A stretch of DNA of 64,000 nucleotides, taken from the NCBI RefSeq assembly GCF_041296385.1, contig NW_027184085.1, positions 15,474,801 to 15,538,800 on the forward strand, read 5' to 3'. The position numbers were made by a program, and so were the translations under genes. The notes beneath the pieces were generated by a model, which was given only the letters and a program-made list of their open reading frames with translations, searched no databases and had not been told where the DNA came from. Position 1 is the first letter of the stretch. Every line of letters starts with the position of its first letter. Of the stretch, positions 47,801 to 59,842 are shown piece after piece. Source of the DNA: Aphelocoma coerulescens (lineage: Eukaryota > Chordata > Aves > Passeriformes > Corvidae).

Positions 47801-50800
47801 TTTGGTTGTTAACACTCAATGGATTGAATATATCATGGAAATAAGGAGATTTAGTGTTAGAACTCCAGCAGGACATGTGCTGAAACCATGATACATATGT
47901 ATGTACGATATGTATGTACTAGTATGCATAGTTCCTTGGTCCTGTCCAGTTTTAGGTGCTCAGGTGCATTTTAACACACTAGAAGTTGATCTGTAGGTGC
48001 CAATGCACCTTTTTTGAAGCCTGATGCTCCTAGAAGCATTAAACAATTTTTGAGCAAAGGCTTTCAAAAGTTCAGCTGATTAGATTACTAAGTCTGCCTT
48101 AAATCCCATTTTGAATTCTGCAAATAACCCTGGCTTAACATTATTTGCCCAAGGGTAGTATGGTGTGGATAAATTGTCTCCCACATGCCCAAACTATATT
48201 TTGTCTTTACAAAGGGTAAGATCACAGTAAAAGATATAAACAATACAATTGAACTATGACAGCATTACCAAGACATCACTAAAATACTTCTCAGAGGAAA
48301 TCTATGCTACATGCTATGAAATTGAGCTACAAGCTATGCTTGCTGAGGCAACTCAGAAGGCCAGTAACAGCAGTAAGAGCAAAATCTCCAAAATCTAAGT
48401 CTGCTACTTCATCTGTGCTGCACATTCTTTCTTCCCATATAGTGTCCACTTACTTGGAATTGTAAAATATCTGACAAAATAAAATTTTGCTCATCTGTGT
48501 CTTTGTTCATTGCTCTTTTGCTTATCTGATGTAGTCTAAAATTTTAAGAAATAAACCACTGAATTTGTTTTTCTATTTCTCAACTACATATTTCTTTTTA
48601 AATTACTATCAGCCTTGTAAGTCTGTAGCTTTGTACATGGTAGGCCTTCTTTAAAATATGGTAACAAATTGACATCCATTATTGATAAAGCTTCCATTTT
48701 TTTCATAAATACTAGAGCCAAGAGTAACTATCATGGCTATCAGATCAATCTTGTGTTTTAACATAGGCTGCAGAAAGTTCCTCTTTCTTGTATCTACCTT
48801 CCACATAATTCCTACATCTAATAACTTGTAGTTAAAAGGAACTTTGCAAAAGCCTCCAATAGTGGAGTCAAGTCAACATTATAAGAAGGAACATGCTTTG
48901 AATATGACATCCACTGTCCTCTGGACTAGAAGTTTATGAATCTGTACAATAGCCTTACTCTGCAAAAATGAACATTTATACAAAGAAAATATGTTCCAGT
49001 TACTTAAATTGAAAATTGGTAATTGTTCAAAAGTAAAATTGGTAAGTAAACTTTTTACTTGAAAGTAAAATTGGTATCTAAGTTCAGAACATTTATTTTT
49101 GGATGAAATGTAGAAACTTTCATATTTTATTTTCTGCTCTTGCTGTATTTTTGACAATTTAATCTTCTCCATCACTTAAAAAGAACAAAAAACTTAGCTG
49201 AATTTGTGTTCATAACCAGCAGATGCATTCAGAAACAGATTTTATCTCTATTTGCTCTTTGTGTCCTGGAAAATTAGTTTTAAACTCTGATGAAAGAAAG
49301 ATTCGTTTTAATCCTACAGAATGCTGTAGATTTTCTTCAGTGAAGCTAAAGATAAAAAAACTGATTCAATTGTAAGTTTTGTCTTAGAGTATCAAACCTA
49401 TGGAAAATATTAATGTCAGATAAAGTGAGGCCTCACATCTCTACATCACTGGTCTTTGTGTTAGTCAAAATGTTGCACTGGATCAGATCTTAAAATGCTC
49501 ATGTTTTTTATATGCCATTTTCTTTGGAAAAACTTACTTGCTCCAATTTTGTGGGAAAAGGAAAAAAAACAGAAAGAGAGGAAATAGACATTTACAGGCT
49601 TATTGGTTGTTCTGGACACTTGAGATGTTAGACTTGGGTTTTATTTTCTCCCTATGAAAATGCTAGAGTGGAAGTTTCTTTATAGCAAAGACAAGACCAA
49701 ACAGCCAGTTTGTCTTAATTTAAAGTTTCTTGTTGTTAAGTTTAAATGTCAGCAACCATTAGAAATAAACCAAATATCGCAAGAAAAAAATGCACCGAGT
49801 ATTAATTCATTTCTAATGCTTTTGGATGCCATATACCAACCTGTCCCAGGAAAGTGCTGCTGTCATAAACTTTTTGATTTAAATTCACACACTGAAAGAA
49901 ATGGTAGTCAGACAAAAGGCTGTTTACAATTTCTGAACCTACAGCCTGTTACATCAGCTGGAAAAATGTCTCCATTCTTATGCGTGTATTCTGAATCAGT
50001 GTGTAACTTGAGGTTCTTTGCAAGAGTAGTGACCCAGCCTTGGGAGACTGTGGTATCCCAGCCGGTTATTTGTTGCAGTAAAGTAACTCTGATGGTGAGT
50101 TTTGACATCTTTCTGTGCCAATTTCAAGATTTCTGAGAGTTTCCAGTGTATGGCTGGCCTGCCATCCGGTTGGCCAAAGTTCCCTGTAGCTGCAAGAACA
50201 GCAGCCACAGAAAAGGCATTGACAGGCAATCTGAAAGATTTGGAAAGGAATTTGTTGTGAAGAATGTCTATTTTTACTCGCCTACTCTCTTGTGGGTAGT
50301 TGATGACAGATCAACTACCAAGCACTTCAGTAGAGGGGAAGAATCTCTTTCATGCTAGAAGATTGTCCAATGCATTACATTATGCTAAAGTTTGTATATC
50401 TCTATAATAAATGACAGTCCTGCTGAGGGACTGTGATTTCCTGGGTGGTTGACAGAAGAAATTATCTTTAAAGTACTCTATTACACCTCCATTTATAAAA
50501 AACAAACAGGTAACACAAGCTGTTACAGTCAGATTTATCCCTGAACCAGTATCATGGCCAAAGGATCTACTGTTGACATCTTCGATGCAGGACTGTTTTA
50601 AAGAAACCTGAGACCCTGCTAATAGGCAGTCGTTTTAGGAGAGCACCTCTAAATCTTCAGTGAGATTCAACATCCCAGAGGTTGGGTATGCTGCAGTATT
50701 TTCTATTTCTCTCACTATTCCTTCTGTGCTGACAGCCTGAGAAATATATTTTTATTGTTTTTTTGAAACACTGTCCAACTTTCTTTGTCCTGCTGGCACA

Positions 50801-50945
50801 GTTTGGGTCAGAAGAGCCATGCAAGCTTGACTCTTTCCTTATGAGAAAGCTGCAGAGGTAATTTTGCAACTTGGTGTAATTGTTGCCCAGAAGAGTCCCT
50901 TAAAGTACCTGTTGTAATTGATGCGTATGTGCTTTCTTTTATCAA
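44823..50945. other. Intergenic stretch, no recognised gene
   Basis: Unique AT-rich DNA. Noted items are A17 at 45982-45998, a TATG-rich patch at 47890-47930 (catatgtatgtacgatatgt), a short tandem pair of AAAGTAAAATTGGTA at 49030-49044 and 49062-49076 around a small inverted repeat (AAGTAAA...TTTACTT), and an open frame of 160 residues at 49654-50136 discussed separately. Confidence 0.5.
49654..50136 (+). other. Unidentified 160-residue open frame (probably non-coding)
   Basis: ATG to TGA without interruption in an AT-rich region. The start context is poor. The translated product has no recognisable domain, no low complexity and no signal peptide; it contains a CCCH run and several Cys residues but no ordered zinc-binding spacing. 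A further 70-residue frame follows at 50146-50358. In this much sequence of this base composition, a frame of this length is uncommon but can arise by chance. MRPS30, a neighbour of FGF10 in mammals, does not match it. Confidence 0.12.
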
Positions 50946-50947
50946 AG

Positions 50948-51240
50948 ACTCTCATAGAATCTCATAGAATATGTTGAGCTGCAAGGGACCCCACAGAATC
51001 CTACCATGTGCCTGAGACTGCTGCCCAAAAAATTCTTGAACTCTTTCAAGCTGGTGCTGTGACCAATTCCCTGGGGAGCTTGCTCCAGTGCCCAACCACC
51101 CTCTGGGTGATAATCAACCTAAACCTCACCTGACACACAATTCACACCATTCCCGAAGGTCCCATCACTGATAACCAGAGAGAAGAGATCAGTGCCTGCC
51201 CCTCCACTTCCCCTCCTGAGGAAGCTGTTCTTTTCCTTTA
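50948..51240 (-). mobile_element. CR1 LINE 3' end (antisense), about 290 bp
   Basis: Plus strand reads CTCATAGAATCTCATAGAAT, then GAGCTGCAAGGGACCCCACA, GGGGAGCTTGCTCCAGTGCC, CAACCACCCTCTGGGTGATA and AACCTAAACCTCACCTGAC. This is the reverse complement of a CR1 3' UTR and ORF2 end, with a duplicated CTCATAGAAT tail unit. The words differ from the other copies, so it is another CR1 subfamily. Confidence 0.9.
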
Positions 51241-53622
51241 AAATCCAGCTTTAACATGAATGGGGCAATTTGTCTTGTTGTAGCTCAAGTGGGATTTTCT
51301 ACTTAAAGAGACTGTTTTTTCTTTCCAAACAAACAAATAACTAAATAGTACCAACACAAAAGGCTGTTGAAAAACATCACATGCATGGAGCTTACTGAAT
51401 GACTGTAAGACCTTTTTGATCTTTCAGCATGGACCTCTGAACCCAACAAAACAAACAACCCAGATTATGTCCTAATTGTTCTTTGTGAGCAGAGCTGCAA
51501 CACCTGGGTGTGTGGTTTCCCTTTATAAATTTAAAGGTCAAGCTTGCCCCTCCTCCCTTTAGGAAAACATCCTGTGCCTACACTCTCAGTGGCCTTAGGC
51601 AGCTAATCAGTTTTGCACCAGTGGGTTAGTTGTGTTTGGGAGACTAGCTTGAATGCAGTATGCCTCTTCCCCCCATTTTAATCTCTAGTTGTTGTTTCCT
51701 TTGTAAACATTCTTACTTTTAATAATTAAAGGGATGATGCTTGACAAATGGGAGCACACTCATATCAAGCCCTGAGCTCTGCAGGCATATGATGTGAATA
51801 AACTGATGGAAGCTGCATAAATTGCTCCTCTAGTGTATACAAAAGACCTTGTCTTGCCTCCCTAGGTCTGGAAACAGAGATTCACACCGTGGGTATGAAT
51901 TTATAATCACACCAGTATGCTCTAACAGAAATAAAAAAAGAAGGAAAATAAAAGTTTCTTAGAAAATGGCAAAAATGGTCCAGGGTTAGGGTGATTATAC
52001 TGAAAACCACATAGCATGCTGCCACCATTTTATTTTTTTCTTTACAGAGGTAAAAACATCTTATCAGACTGTTGTGTTGGCAGTCTGTTGCTTCACTTAT
52101 CTGTATACGGCATGCTGGTCTTTTTGAAAATACATTACCTTTTAAAAATAACTCTCCTTACAGAGAAGATTTCCCTTTGGGAAAAAATGTATTTTGGAAA
52201 ATAAACAAACTGTCCAAGTGTTAACACAAAAAATGAGAACATCACATATATATATATTTAGTGTTTGAGTCTTTACTCAGCTGAATGCTCAGCCATAGCT
52301 GAAGCTCACAAAACCTTGCATAATACCAGCTGTAATATGTAGATAATAGTGAAGTGTGGCTGAAAAAATATTTGTTCCTTGAAAGAAAAGAAACTTAATG
52401 TGTATTTATGTAGCCACTGAATTTTTCTACTAGGCCTTCTAAAAGAGTTTTTGAGATAGTTGGAGAGGATATTACAGTGGCCACCAAACTGTTACATTTA
52501 CATAATTTTATTTCTGAGATGTGAACCAGAATGTATATTAAGCTGTCCTGATTGGTTTGTTTTGTATGTTTTTCTTCAGAGACAAAGTTTGCTGGTGATG
52601 TCTCACAGACTGATCACAGTGATTGTCTGAACTCGGTTACTGAGCATCTATAATTGATGGGGTTATTTTTGTTCCAAAGATATTTGTTTAAATCTTTGCA
52701 CTGTATTTTTTATTTCTATCCCAACAAAACTCTGCTGGGGTGCAGAGAGAATTTTCCTTCATGAGCAGAATAACCTATGGTATTTCAAGCTATGGTATTT
52801 CAAGTATCTTAAATTTAGAGTTTTGTATCAACAAAACCTTTCTCATGGAACATCCACACAAAAATGCACAGGAACAGGGGAAAAGAGTGGCAGGTGAAAT
52901 CTGTTTAAAAGTCACCAAGACATTATTTTTCAGAATGGAATGATTCTTCAGAGGCTTTAACTGAAAGATCCATAATCTCATTCTAATTTCTGTAATGCAA
53001 TTAATTAATCTGATTTATGCAATATAGAAATTATCCTTAGCTATAGGGCTAAGATGTGTGGTTATATCTCTGTCTATATAGTGTAGTGCTAAGGAGCTAC
53101 TGTGGTTGAACTTGCAATAATATCTCACTTCTCTTTCTCTGAGCTTCATATGCTACAGTGTTCCCATCCTTGTTTGCACTCAAGTTCTTTCTAAAGGCTT
53201 GCTACTAACAATGACAATAATTAATGAATGTGTTTCAAGGCTTCCCAGTATATCCTGTCATTTCAGAGCCTGTCTTCTACACTGTAGGGTCTGAGAGGCA
53301 GTATTTGTTTTCATGTTTTGTCTTATGCAATGCCAAGCAATTCATTCTGTTCAACAAACAATAAAAGTGGGTGAAATTTTGCTCACTGTTACACTTTTGC
53401 AAATCTGAAGTCTTTTAACTCCATATAGAAAGGAGCAAATGAATATATTTCACATGTATCGTTACATGTCGATATGTACCTGTGAAAAACAGAAGTCTAT
53501 CAGACGTCAGAATGAGGAGTTCATTTATTAAACCATGAAAAGCAGATGTTTCTCTTTACTGGCACAAGAAAATATTTTTTGGGTCATCTGAAACATTTTA
53601 TATATTTTATATTGCTTAAGAA
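51241..53622. other. Intergenic stretch, no gene recognised
   Basis: Unique AT-rich DNA. Small direct repeats occur at 52778-52805 (two copies of CTATGGTATTTCAAG). TA-rich words occur near 52248-52258, and an ACATGTAT/ACATGTCGATATGTAC cluster near 53452-53480. Nothing codes recognisably. Confidence 0.5.
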
Positions 53623-54301
53623 ATTGTAGAATCATAGAGTCATAAAATTATTTAGATTAGAAAAGAACTTTGATATCATCTAGTCTAACTGTAAACCTAA
53701 CACTGCTGAGCCCACCACTAAACTGCGTCCCTATGTGCCACACCTATGAGTCTTTCGAAGACCTCCAGCATTAAGGAGCCTTCTTTTCTCCAGGCTAAAC
53801 ACCCACAGCTCCCTCATCTGCTCCTCTTCAGACTTCTGTTCCAGACCCTTCCCCAGCTCCACTGCCCTTCTCTGGACTCACTCCAGCACCTGAATGTCTT
53901 CCTTCCAAAATTGAATACAGGATTCACTTTCCTAGTCCTGCTGGCCACACTATTGCTGATCCAGTCCAGGATGCCCTTGGCCTTCTTGGCCACCTGGGCA
54001 CACCCTGGCTCATGTTCAGCTGCTGTCACCAGCACCCCCAGGTCCTTTCCAGCCCCTCTGCCCCAGCCTGTGGTGCTGCCTGGGGTTGTTTTTACCCACG
54101 GGCAGGGCCCAAGACTTGGCCTTGTTGAACCTCACACCACTGGCCTCAGCCCATGGATCCAGCCTGTCCAGATCCCTCTGCAGAGCCTGAGGCTGATCCC
54201 TCCAGCAGATCAACACTCTCACCCATACCCACCCAACTTAGATGTTGTTGATGAACTTACTAAGGGTGCACTTGATCTCCTTGTTCAAATCATTGATAAA
54301 G

Positions 54302-54900
54302 TTATATAACCCAGTCTAAACCATCCGACTGGGTTAAACCATGACAGGAGCTTCTCTTCCACATGCTCCAAGAACCTTCTAGACTGTTACCTTTCTTCCT
54401 TTGTTTTATATTTTTAGCAGAACCTGCTAAGCTGAAGTCCCCCATGAAAACAAGGGCTAGTGATTGTGATACTTCTCCCAGCTGTTTATAGAATATTTTT
54501 TCTTTATCTCCATCCTGGCTGGGTGCTCCATAATAGATTCCCACCAGGCTATCTACCTTGTTGGCCTTCCCCCAATCCTTACCCATAAACACTCAACCCT
54601 ATTGTCACCGTCATGAAGCTCTAGATAATCAAAACACTCCCTAACATATAGGGCTACCCCACTGTCTCTTCTTCCTTGCCTATTCCCTCTGAAGAGTTTA
54701 GATCCCTATTAGAGCACCCTGGTTGTGCAAGCTTTCCCACCACTTTTTCATGATGGCAACTGTGTGATAGTTTTCCTGCTTCTCAATGGCTCCTGCATTT
54801 TGTCCATGCTATGTGCACTGGTGTAGCTGTACTTCTCTTGGGCTATTGATCCCAACATCTTTTTGGAGTTAGAAGCCCTAATTCCTCTGTCACCATTTTC
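54302..54900 (-). pseudogene. CR1 ORF2 endonuclease-domain remnant
   Basis: The minus-strand frame at 54592-54302 includes GKANKVDSLVGIYYGAPSQDGDK (in pieces) and SLALVFMGDFSLAG. This corresponds to the CR1 apurinic-like endonuclease segment with VGVCYRPPxQ and ALVxMGDFN. The GDFN motif has become GDFS, removing a conserved Asn. Upstream (54900-54600) lie decayed segments matching the WWD and GGGVALYV regions at the nucleotide level. The domain nicks target DNA in active elements; this copy cannot be functional. Confidence 0.75.
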
Positions 54901-55079
54901 AGGTAGTTGCATGGTTTCTAACAGATCAAAAACCCTTGCATCTTTGCTGTTGCATGGATCTCCACCCCCTCTCTCTCCAATGAAACAGCAAGACTGAAGG
55001 ACTTTGCTAGCATGCTGTCCTCTAACATTGGCATGCCACTCTCAGGCTTACTCTAGGGAGCCTGATTTTATCCTTTTCA

Positions 55080-55345
55080 CTGTTCAAATCTACTTTAAAG
55101 CTCTTTCAGTGAGCCCTACTAACTCCTGCACAAAGATCCTTTTCCCCTTTGAGACAGATGTGGCCCTCCTGTTGCAAGGCTTAGTGCCACATGGACTGAC
55201 CTGGGATCAAAACCCCCAAAATTCTGCTGGCTACACCAGGCTCGGAGACAGGTATTGATCTGCTGTGTCTCCCTGATTCTTCTCTCATGAATCCCTGCAA
55301 ATGCAAGAATAAAGGCACTTCTAAACAGAAAAATGGACAATAATT
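55080..55345 (-). pseudogene. CR1 ORF1 esterase-domain remnant
   Basis: The minus-strand translation includes TQQINTCLRAWCSQQNFGGF and, further on, GGPHLSQRGKGSL. These align with the end of the CR1 ORF1 esterase-like (SGNH) domain, which typically reads ...LINxWLRxWCxxxNFGFxDxxS... and TDGVHLSxxGK. The catalytic Asp-x-x-His block is reduced here to GGPHLS, so the Asp is lost. ORF1 proteins of CR1 are thought to act in RNP formation or membrane association. This is a dead fragment. Confidence 0.75.
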
Positions 55346-57205
55346 AGAGAATGGTCCGGGAGTAGGAAGATTTCTTTCACATCTTTAACCTGAGCCCCAG
55401 ACAGTCCATAGTCTTCCCTAAGAAATGAGTCCAGTTTGCATATTTGGCCTCTGTTCCCAAAAGAAAACCTTACTGTTCCTTCTTCCCATTTTTGTCACAG
55501 TTTCACACTATCCATGTATTATAATCCAACACTGAAGGAATAAACGCAGTCCCCTTCTTCCCAGTCTCAGTTGAGCTCTTTCAAAGGCTAAAGAATTTTG
55601 TCTGACACTTTTATTGTCCAGATGGTTTGTGACGTGTATAGATGTTATATTTGGTAATACACTGATTATCAAAACATGTCTTGTTGCTCAGTTGAGGGTT
55701 ATGACTTGATGCATAGATCTATTACAAAGATTGATAGTCTTAATAAATGCTAATCAACCAATTCTGTAAGTGCACAGAGATCTTGTTGTTGTTTTTTAAA
55801 AGATGCTAGATGGCACTGCTGGTCCAGGCTTTATTTTGAACAGCTGGGTTTCATAAAGCTAATTGTGCAGTTACAAAAAGGGTATGTAAAGTATTACTTA
55901 AATTTGACAACTAGTCCATTCTGAGAAATGTACACCAACATGCAAACAATAATGTTTCCACTGTAAGAGTATTCAGGTTGAGGTCTATAAACTCTAGTTA
56001 ACTGCATTTAAACTTGTTTTACAAATACCCTTGTATTTGCATTTTGTCTGCTGCATTTCTTCTTCACATGCCACTTCATTTCATAGTTATTGAATTATGA
56101 TAGCATGGAATTTGTTTCATGTTTTATTTTTTGATTCAGAATATTGGTTGAGGTACTTTGAAATCTTTTTTAAGAATTAGAAATCTGGCAGTGAAAAAAT
56201 ATACTTTTTTTTTTTACTGGAATAATTTCTTTCATAAATATTATTCCACCCATGTTGAAAGTAATAAAGTAATTATTTTGCAGTTCTGCGGAACATTTAA
56301 GGATCTATCTTAAGCACTATTATAGTGTTCTTCATTTTATTCATTTACTGTAACTTGTTTAGTCTGTGGTTTATCTTTCTTTTTATGTTAGGGGTTGGAT
56401 GCCATTATCTGCCAACAGGTGAGGGTCCCGTTTTAGAAAAATATATTTTACAACTAAAACATGAGTGTAGAGAACAAAAAGAAGCAATCTTTGCAGTAAC
56501 ATGCAAAGTCACTCCTGCTGCATAAAGATTTGTGACTTGAAAAAGTTTATACAATGTTATTGACTATTCATTCTCTGTTTAGTTAGTATCAAATTCCCTT
56601 CTTTTGTTAATTGTGCAGTAAGCTTACAAAGAAACTGCAAATTCTCAGCCTTTTGGGCAGACAGTTGGATACCGTGTCTAAGCGTTCGGAGCAACCAAAC
56701 GGAACCTGCACCGTTCTGACCATGGGCTGGGTCACTGGCTGGGGCTTAAAGACTCACCTGAGTAACTCGAGAAATCCCTTCAATCTCCCCTTTTGATTTG
56801 CCTTTCACACGCCAGTACTTTTTATTTCTTCTCATCTGTCTGCTATCATGTTAACAAGCAAAGGAGAATCTCAGCAGTTCATTGACAGCATAATAAAATG
56901 GGATTTAGATTTCAGTATTTGAAGAATGGCTTGCTTTTAGGGTTTTATGCTTTTGTCTCGTACTTGTATTGCCCCAGTGATCAAAAAAGCCTCAGACCCC
57001 ACAATGTACGTCATTGGCCCTATGAATTGTTCACCTGAGCTGTCCAGTCATAACTGGCAGAACATATAGTATATAATGACCCTCATGCCAAATTTTGCTT
57101 ATTTCTCTGCAAAACTGCATTATTAATAAATATTCTGTGAGGCTTTTCTCAGGCAATTATTTTCATCTAGATAAAGCTGAAGATGCAAATATGACTCAAC
57201 ACAGT
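55346..57205. other. Intergenic stretch, no gene recognised
   Basis: Unique AT-rich DNA. A short patch at 56650-56790 has an unusual number of CpGs for this region (taccgtgtctaagcgttcgg, ctgcaccgttctgaccatgg) and no repeat resemblance; it could be a conserved element. Open frames of 61-66 residues here are not convincing. Confidence 0.45.
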
Positions 57206-57405
57206 TGAAGGATAGCCCTCTAATAGAACACCCCAGCTGTGCAACTCTTACCACCACTTTTTCATGATTGCAACTATGTAATATTTTTCCTGCGGCACAA
57301 TGACTCCTGCTTCTTATCCATGCTATGTGAGCTGGTGTAGCTGCATTTCTGTTAGGCTAATGATCCCGTCACCATCAGTATTTTCAGGTGGTTGCAAATA
57401 GCCCA
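57206..57405 (-). mobile_element. Second CR1 endonuclease-region fragment (antisense)
   Basis: Plus-strand words ACCACTTTTTCATGATTGCAA, TCCATGCTATGTGAGCTGGT, GTAGCTGCATTTCTGTTAGG and ATTTTCAGGTGGTTGCAAAT match the segment at about 54705-54920 (ACCACTTTTTCATGATGGCAA, TCCATGCTATGTGCACTGGT, and so on) in the same order and orientation. The copy lacks about 35 bp present in the other. It carries neither CR1 end. Confidence 0.8.
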
Positions 57406-59775
57406 AATTCATTTCTGTTGTAAATTAAGTGAACTGATGAGGTGAATTTGCCCTTGTGTATCTGCATAGGAAAACTCATACTTCCTCTTGGAAACCCAAT
57501 GCAAATGTAACCTAAGATTATTGCTTTGAAAATCTGTAGTAGGTGATGCTCTCAGGTGAATATTGTGCTAACTATTTCATGACTGTTGAGAGATGTTGCT
57601 TGATAATGATGTGTTTAGTTCCTAGATGAAAATAGGCACTGCTTTGTAAAAGCAAGGCAGGAATGAACATTGGTAGAAGGTTATTTATTGTTGATGGGAC
57701 AACTATAGTACAAAGTATTACTGATATGTTTTCAAAATACTGCAAAAATTTTTATTTTTATAAGGCTGCATTATTTCAAGTGTTTCTTTTTGCATTTTTT
57801 TTTCTGAAAAAAAAAATAAAGAGAAAGGGCTGAAAGCCAAATTTTCTGACATTTATGGGTAAACTCCATTTATATATACTTTATACTCCATTTATATACT
57901 CCATTTATATAAACTTCGTGTTTTACCCAAAACTGCAGTTCACCAAGTATGCTAGCTACAACCACAATGATGCCTATTAGGAGAAACAGTTATGTGTATT
58001 AGTTTGTCAGCTGTTCCTAATTCTGCATAATTTAGATGATGTGAACAGGAGAGGTGTGCGTTATTTATCAATAATGTATGTGTGGATTAGTTTCATGTGA
58101 GAGAAAGCTGAGTAACAAAAACCACTGTAATGTGCTCTATTATTAATCAGTGCAACAGAATAACACTTAAAATATCCTAGTATGCAATAAGCATCAGTAA
58201 CAATTTTAGACTTGTGACCTATTACGTACTGTTTGTGATCCTTGTTTAAATAATTGTGATGCTATGTCTAATAATCCTGTAATGTAGGATTTGATGCCAG
58301 TTTTTTAAAATAAATATTTATTCAGTTTGCCTGTTCTTATTTTAGTCTGTGTCAGCAAGGGAAAATTTAAAATTATGGCCTCCATTCTTCAGAAGCTCCT
58401 ATAACGTACTAAAGCACTTGCTGAGAATTTCATTGGCTTCCTATATAGATACAGGGTATAAACAGCAGACTTTCATTGCAAGGTCAGGCCTAAAATTGGC
58501 AGATGCTGAGCACATATTAAGGAAGCTGCATTCTTCTTATCGAACAGATGCCTGAAAGATAATCTGGAATTAATATTGGTTCCATACGGCAAAAAAACTC
58601 AAGATGGAATCCAAACCAGCTGATTAGAGTCACCTAAGCTAGTCTAGGTGAAATGTGCTGAATAAAGTGTTGTTGACTGTAGTATCTTTGCTCTGGTCTT
58701 GGATGCTTTAGGTATTTTAGTTAGTATTTCAGAAAGGGATCTCAATTTGAAAAGCTTGTGGAGTGCCAAGTGGGTGCAACACTCAGGCAGGGCCATCTCA
58801 TGAGAGGTGGGGATGTGGGTTGTGCTGAGAGGCAAATCTTTTGCAGAAAAGAAAGGGTGCATTCGCTTGCTCCTGGAGTCTGCTCAGGAGACTGGGGATT
58901 TGCACACCATGTTGCTTCTTGCTGTATTCATCCAACTTAATAAATTTCTAGTTTTGGTTTGTTTGTTCATTGGAGCATCTTCATTAAGAGGGTCTTCATT
59001 AAGAAACTATCAATTCTTTATCTGGCATCATCATCAGACTAGCCAATACCTGGAGGATTTTGGCATGGATAGAAAATTATTTTTTCATAATCTGCATGTG
59101 TGCTCTGATTTCTGAGAGTAAAAGGGAAGGCGGCTATACCAGACATCTTTTAAATGAAAAGGCTTGCTACTGCATTGTACAAAGGTGCTGCTTCCACTGG
59201 TGTTCAGTAGACATGCTCAGAGAATGAATGCTTGCTAACAGAAATAGGAAGAGTGACCCCGAATCTTTAGAGTTCTTTTACCTATCTCTAAGCATCAATG
59301 TCTGAGGTGTCTTGTTGACAAAAGAGTGAGTAGAATTTATACTATAGTTCTGAGCAAGCCTTGGGAGAAGGTAAGTTTTGCCTGAACTCTTTTACCTATA
59401 GTGACACGATCTCCCTTGACCATAGAAATATTCCTGATGGCAATGTCAGAATGGGGCACCTGTGTTGTAAACCCCCACAGCTCAGTGGAAGGGTTTTGGC
59501 TCCAGTCTCTATCTGGCCATGGAAAAGTGGTAAGTTAAGCAGGCATCAATACATAACACTTAAGAAAGAAGCTCCTTAGTCTGTTCCAAAGTGCAGATAG
59601 ATATCCACAATAATAGAGGTTCTGCAAAATTAAAGATGGTATTGAAGAAAGATTTTAAGGGCTATTATTTTGGAATTAAATGCCTAAATTGTTCTCAAAC
59701 TAGCATCAGGCACCTAAAGCCTATTTTTAACACTATATAGCTATCCTATTTATTTCAACATTTAAGTCTAATGCT
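57406..59775. other. Intergenic stretch, no gene recognised
   Basis: Unique AT-rich DNA. It contains the small tandem array at 57863-57912 and A/T runs near 57796-57815. No exon was recognised. Confidence 0.5.
57863..57912. repeat. Tandem repeat (ACTCCATTTATATA-like), about three copies
   Basis: ACTCCATTTATATA recurs at about 57863, 57885 and 57899, with spacer lengths differing by a few bases. It is a short, recent-looking local expansion. Confidence 0.75.
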
Positions 59776-59842
59776 AAAGGCCTGATCTGCCTGCCCTGGA
59801 GACGGACTTTTGCCATTACCTTCAACAGAAGCAAAATTGCCT
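59776..59842. repeat. Possible ancient amniote repeat remnant
   Basis: AAGGCCTGATCTGCCTGCCC, then TTTTGCCATTACCTTCAACA and GAAGCAAAATTGCC. The order GGCCTGATC...TTTGCCATT.ACTTCAA..GAAGCA fits the same diffuse repeat suspected at 5545 and 29655. Confidence 0.45.

Larger units (their letters stand above)
53623..55345 (-). mobile_element. Long CR1 LINE copy (antisense) with internal deletions
   Basis: Read on the minus strand from 55345 down, this contains a CR1 ORF1 C-terminal segment, the ORF2 endonuclease, then, after a large deletion, the RT C-terminal part and 3' UTR. The 3' end is seen on the plus strand as GTAGAATCATAGAGTCATAA. The first junction is near 54305, where most of the reverse transcriptase is missing. 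Compared with the intact copy at 38138-38838, about 200 bp is also missing near 53772, and a smaller piece near 53915. All frames are broken. It is the longest CR1 copy in the window and the only one reaching ORF1. Confidence 0.88.

Noticed and set aside
53746..54309. Plus-strand 187-residue open frame
   Set aside because: Antisense shadow of the CR1 copy at 53623-55345.
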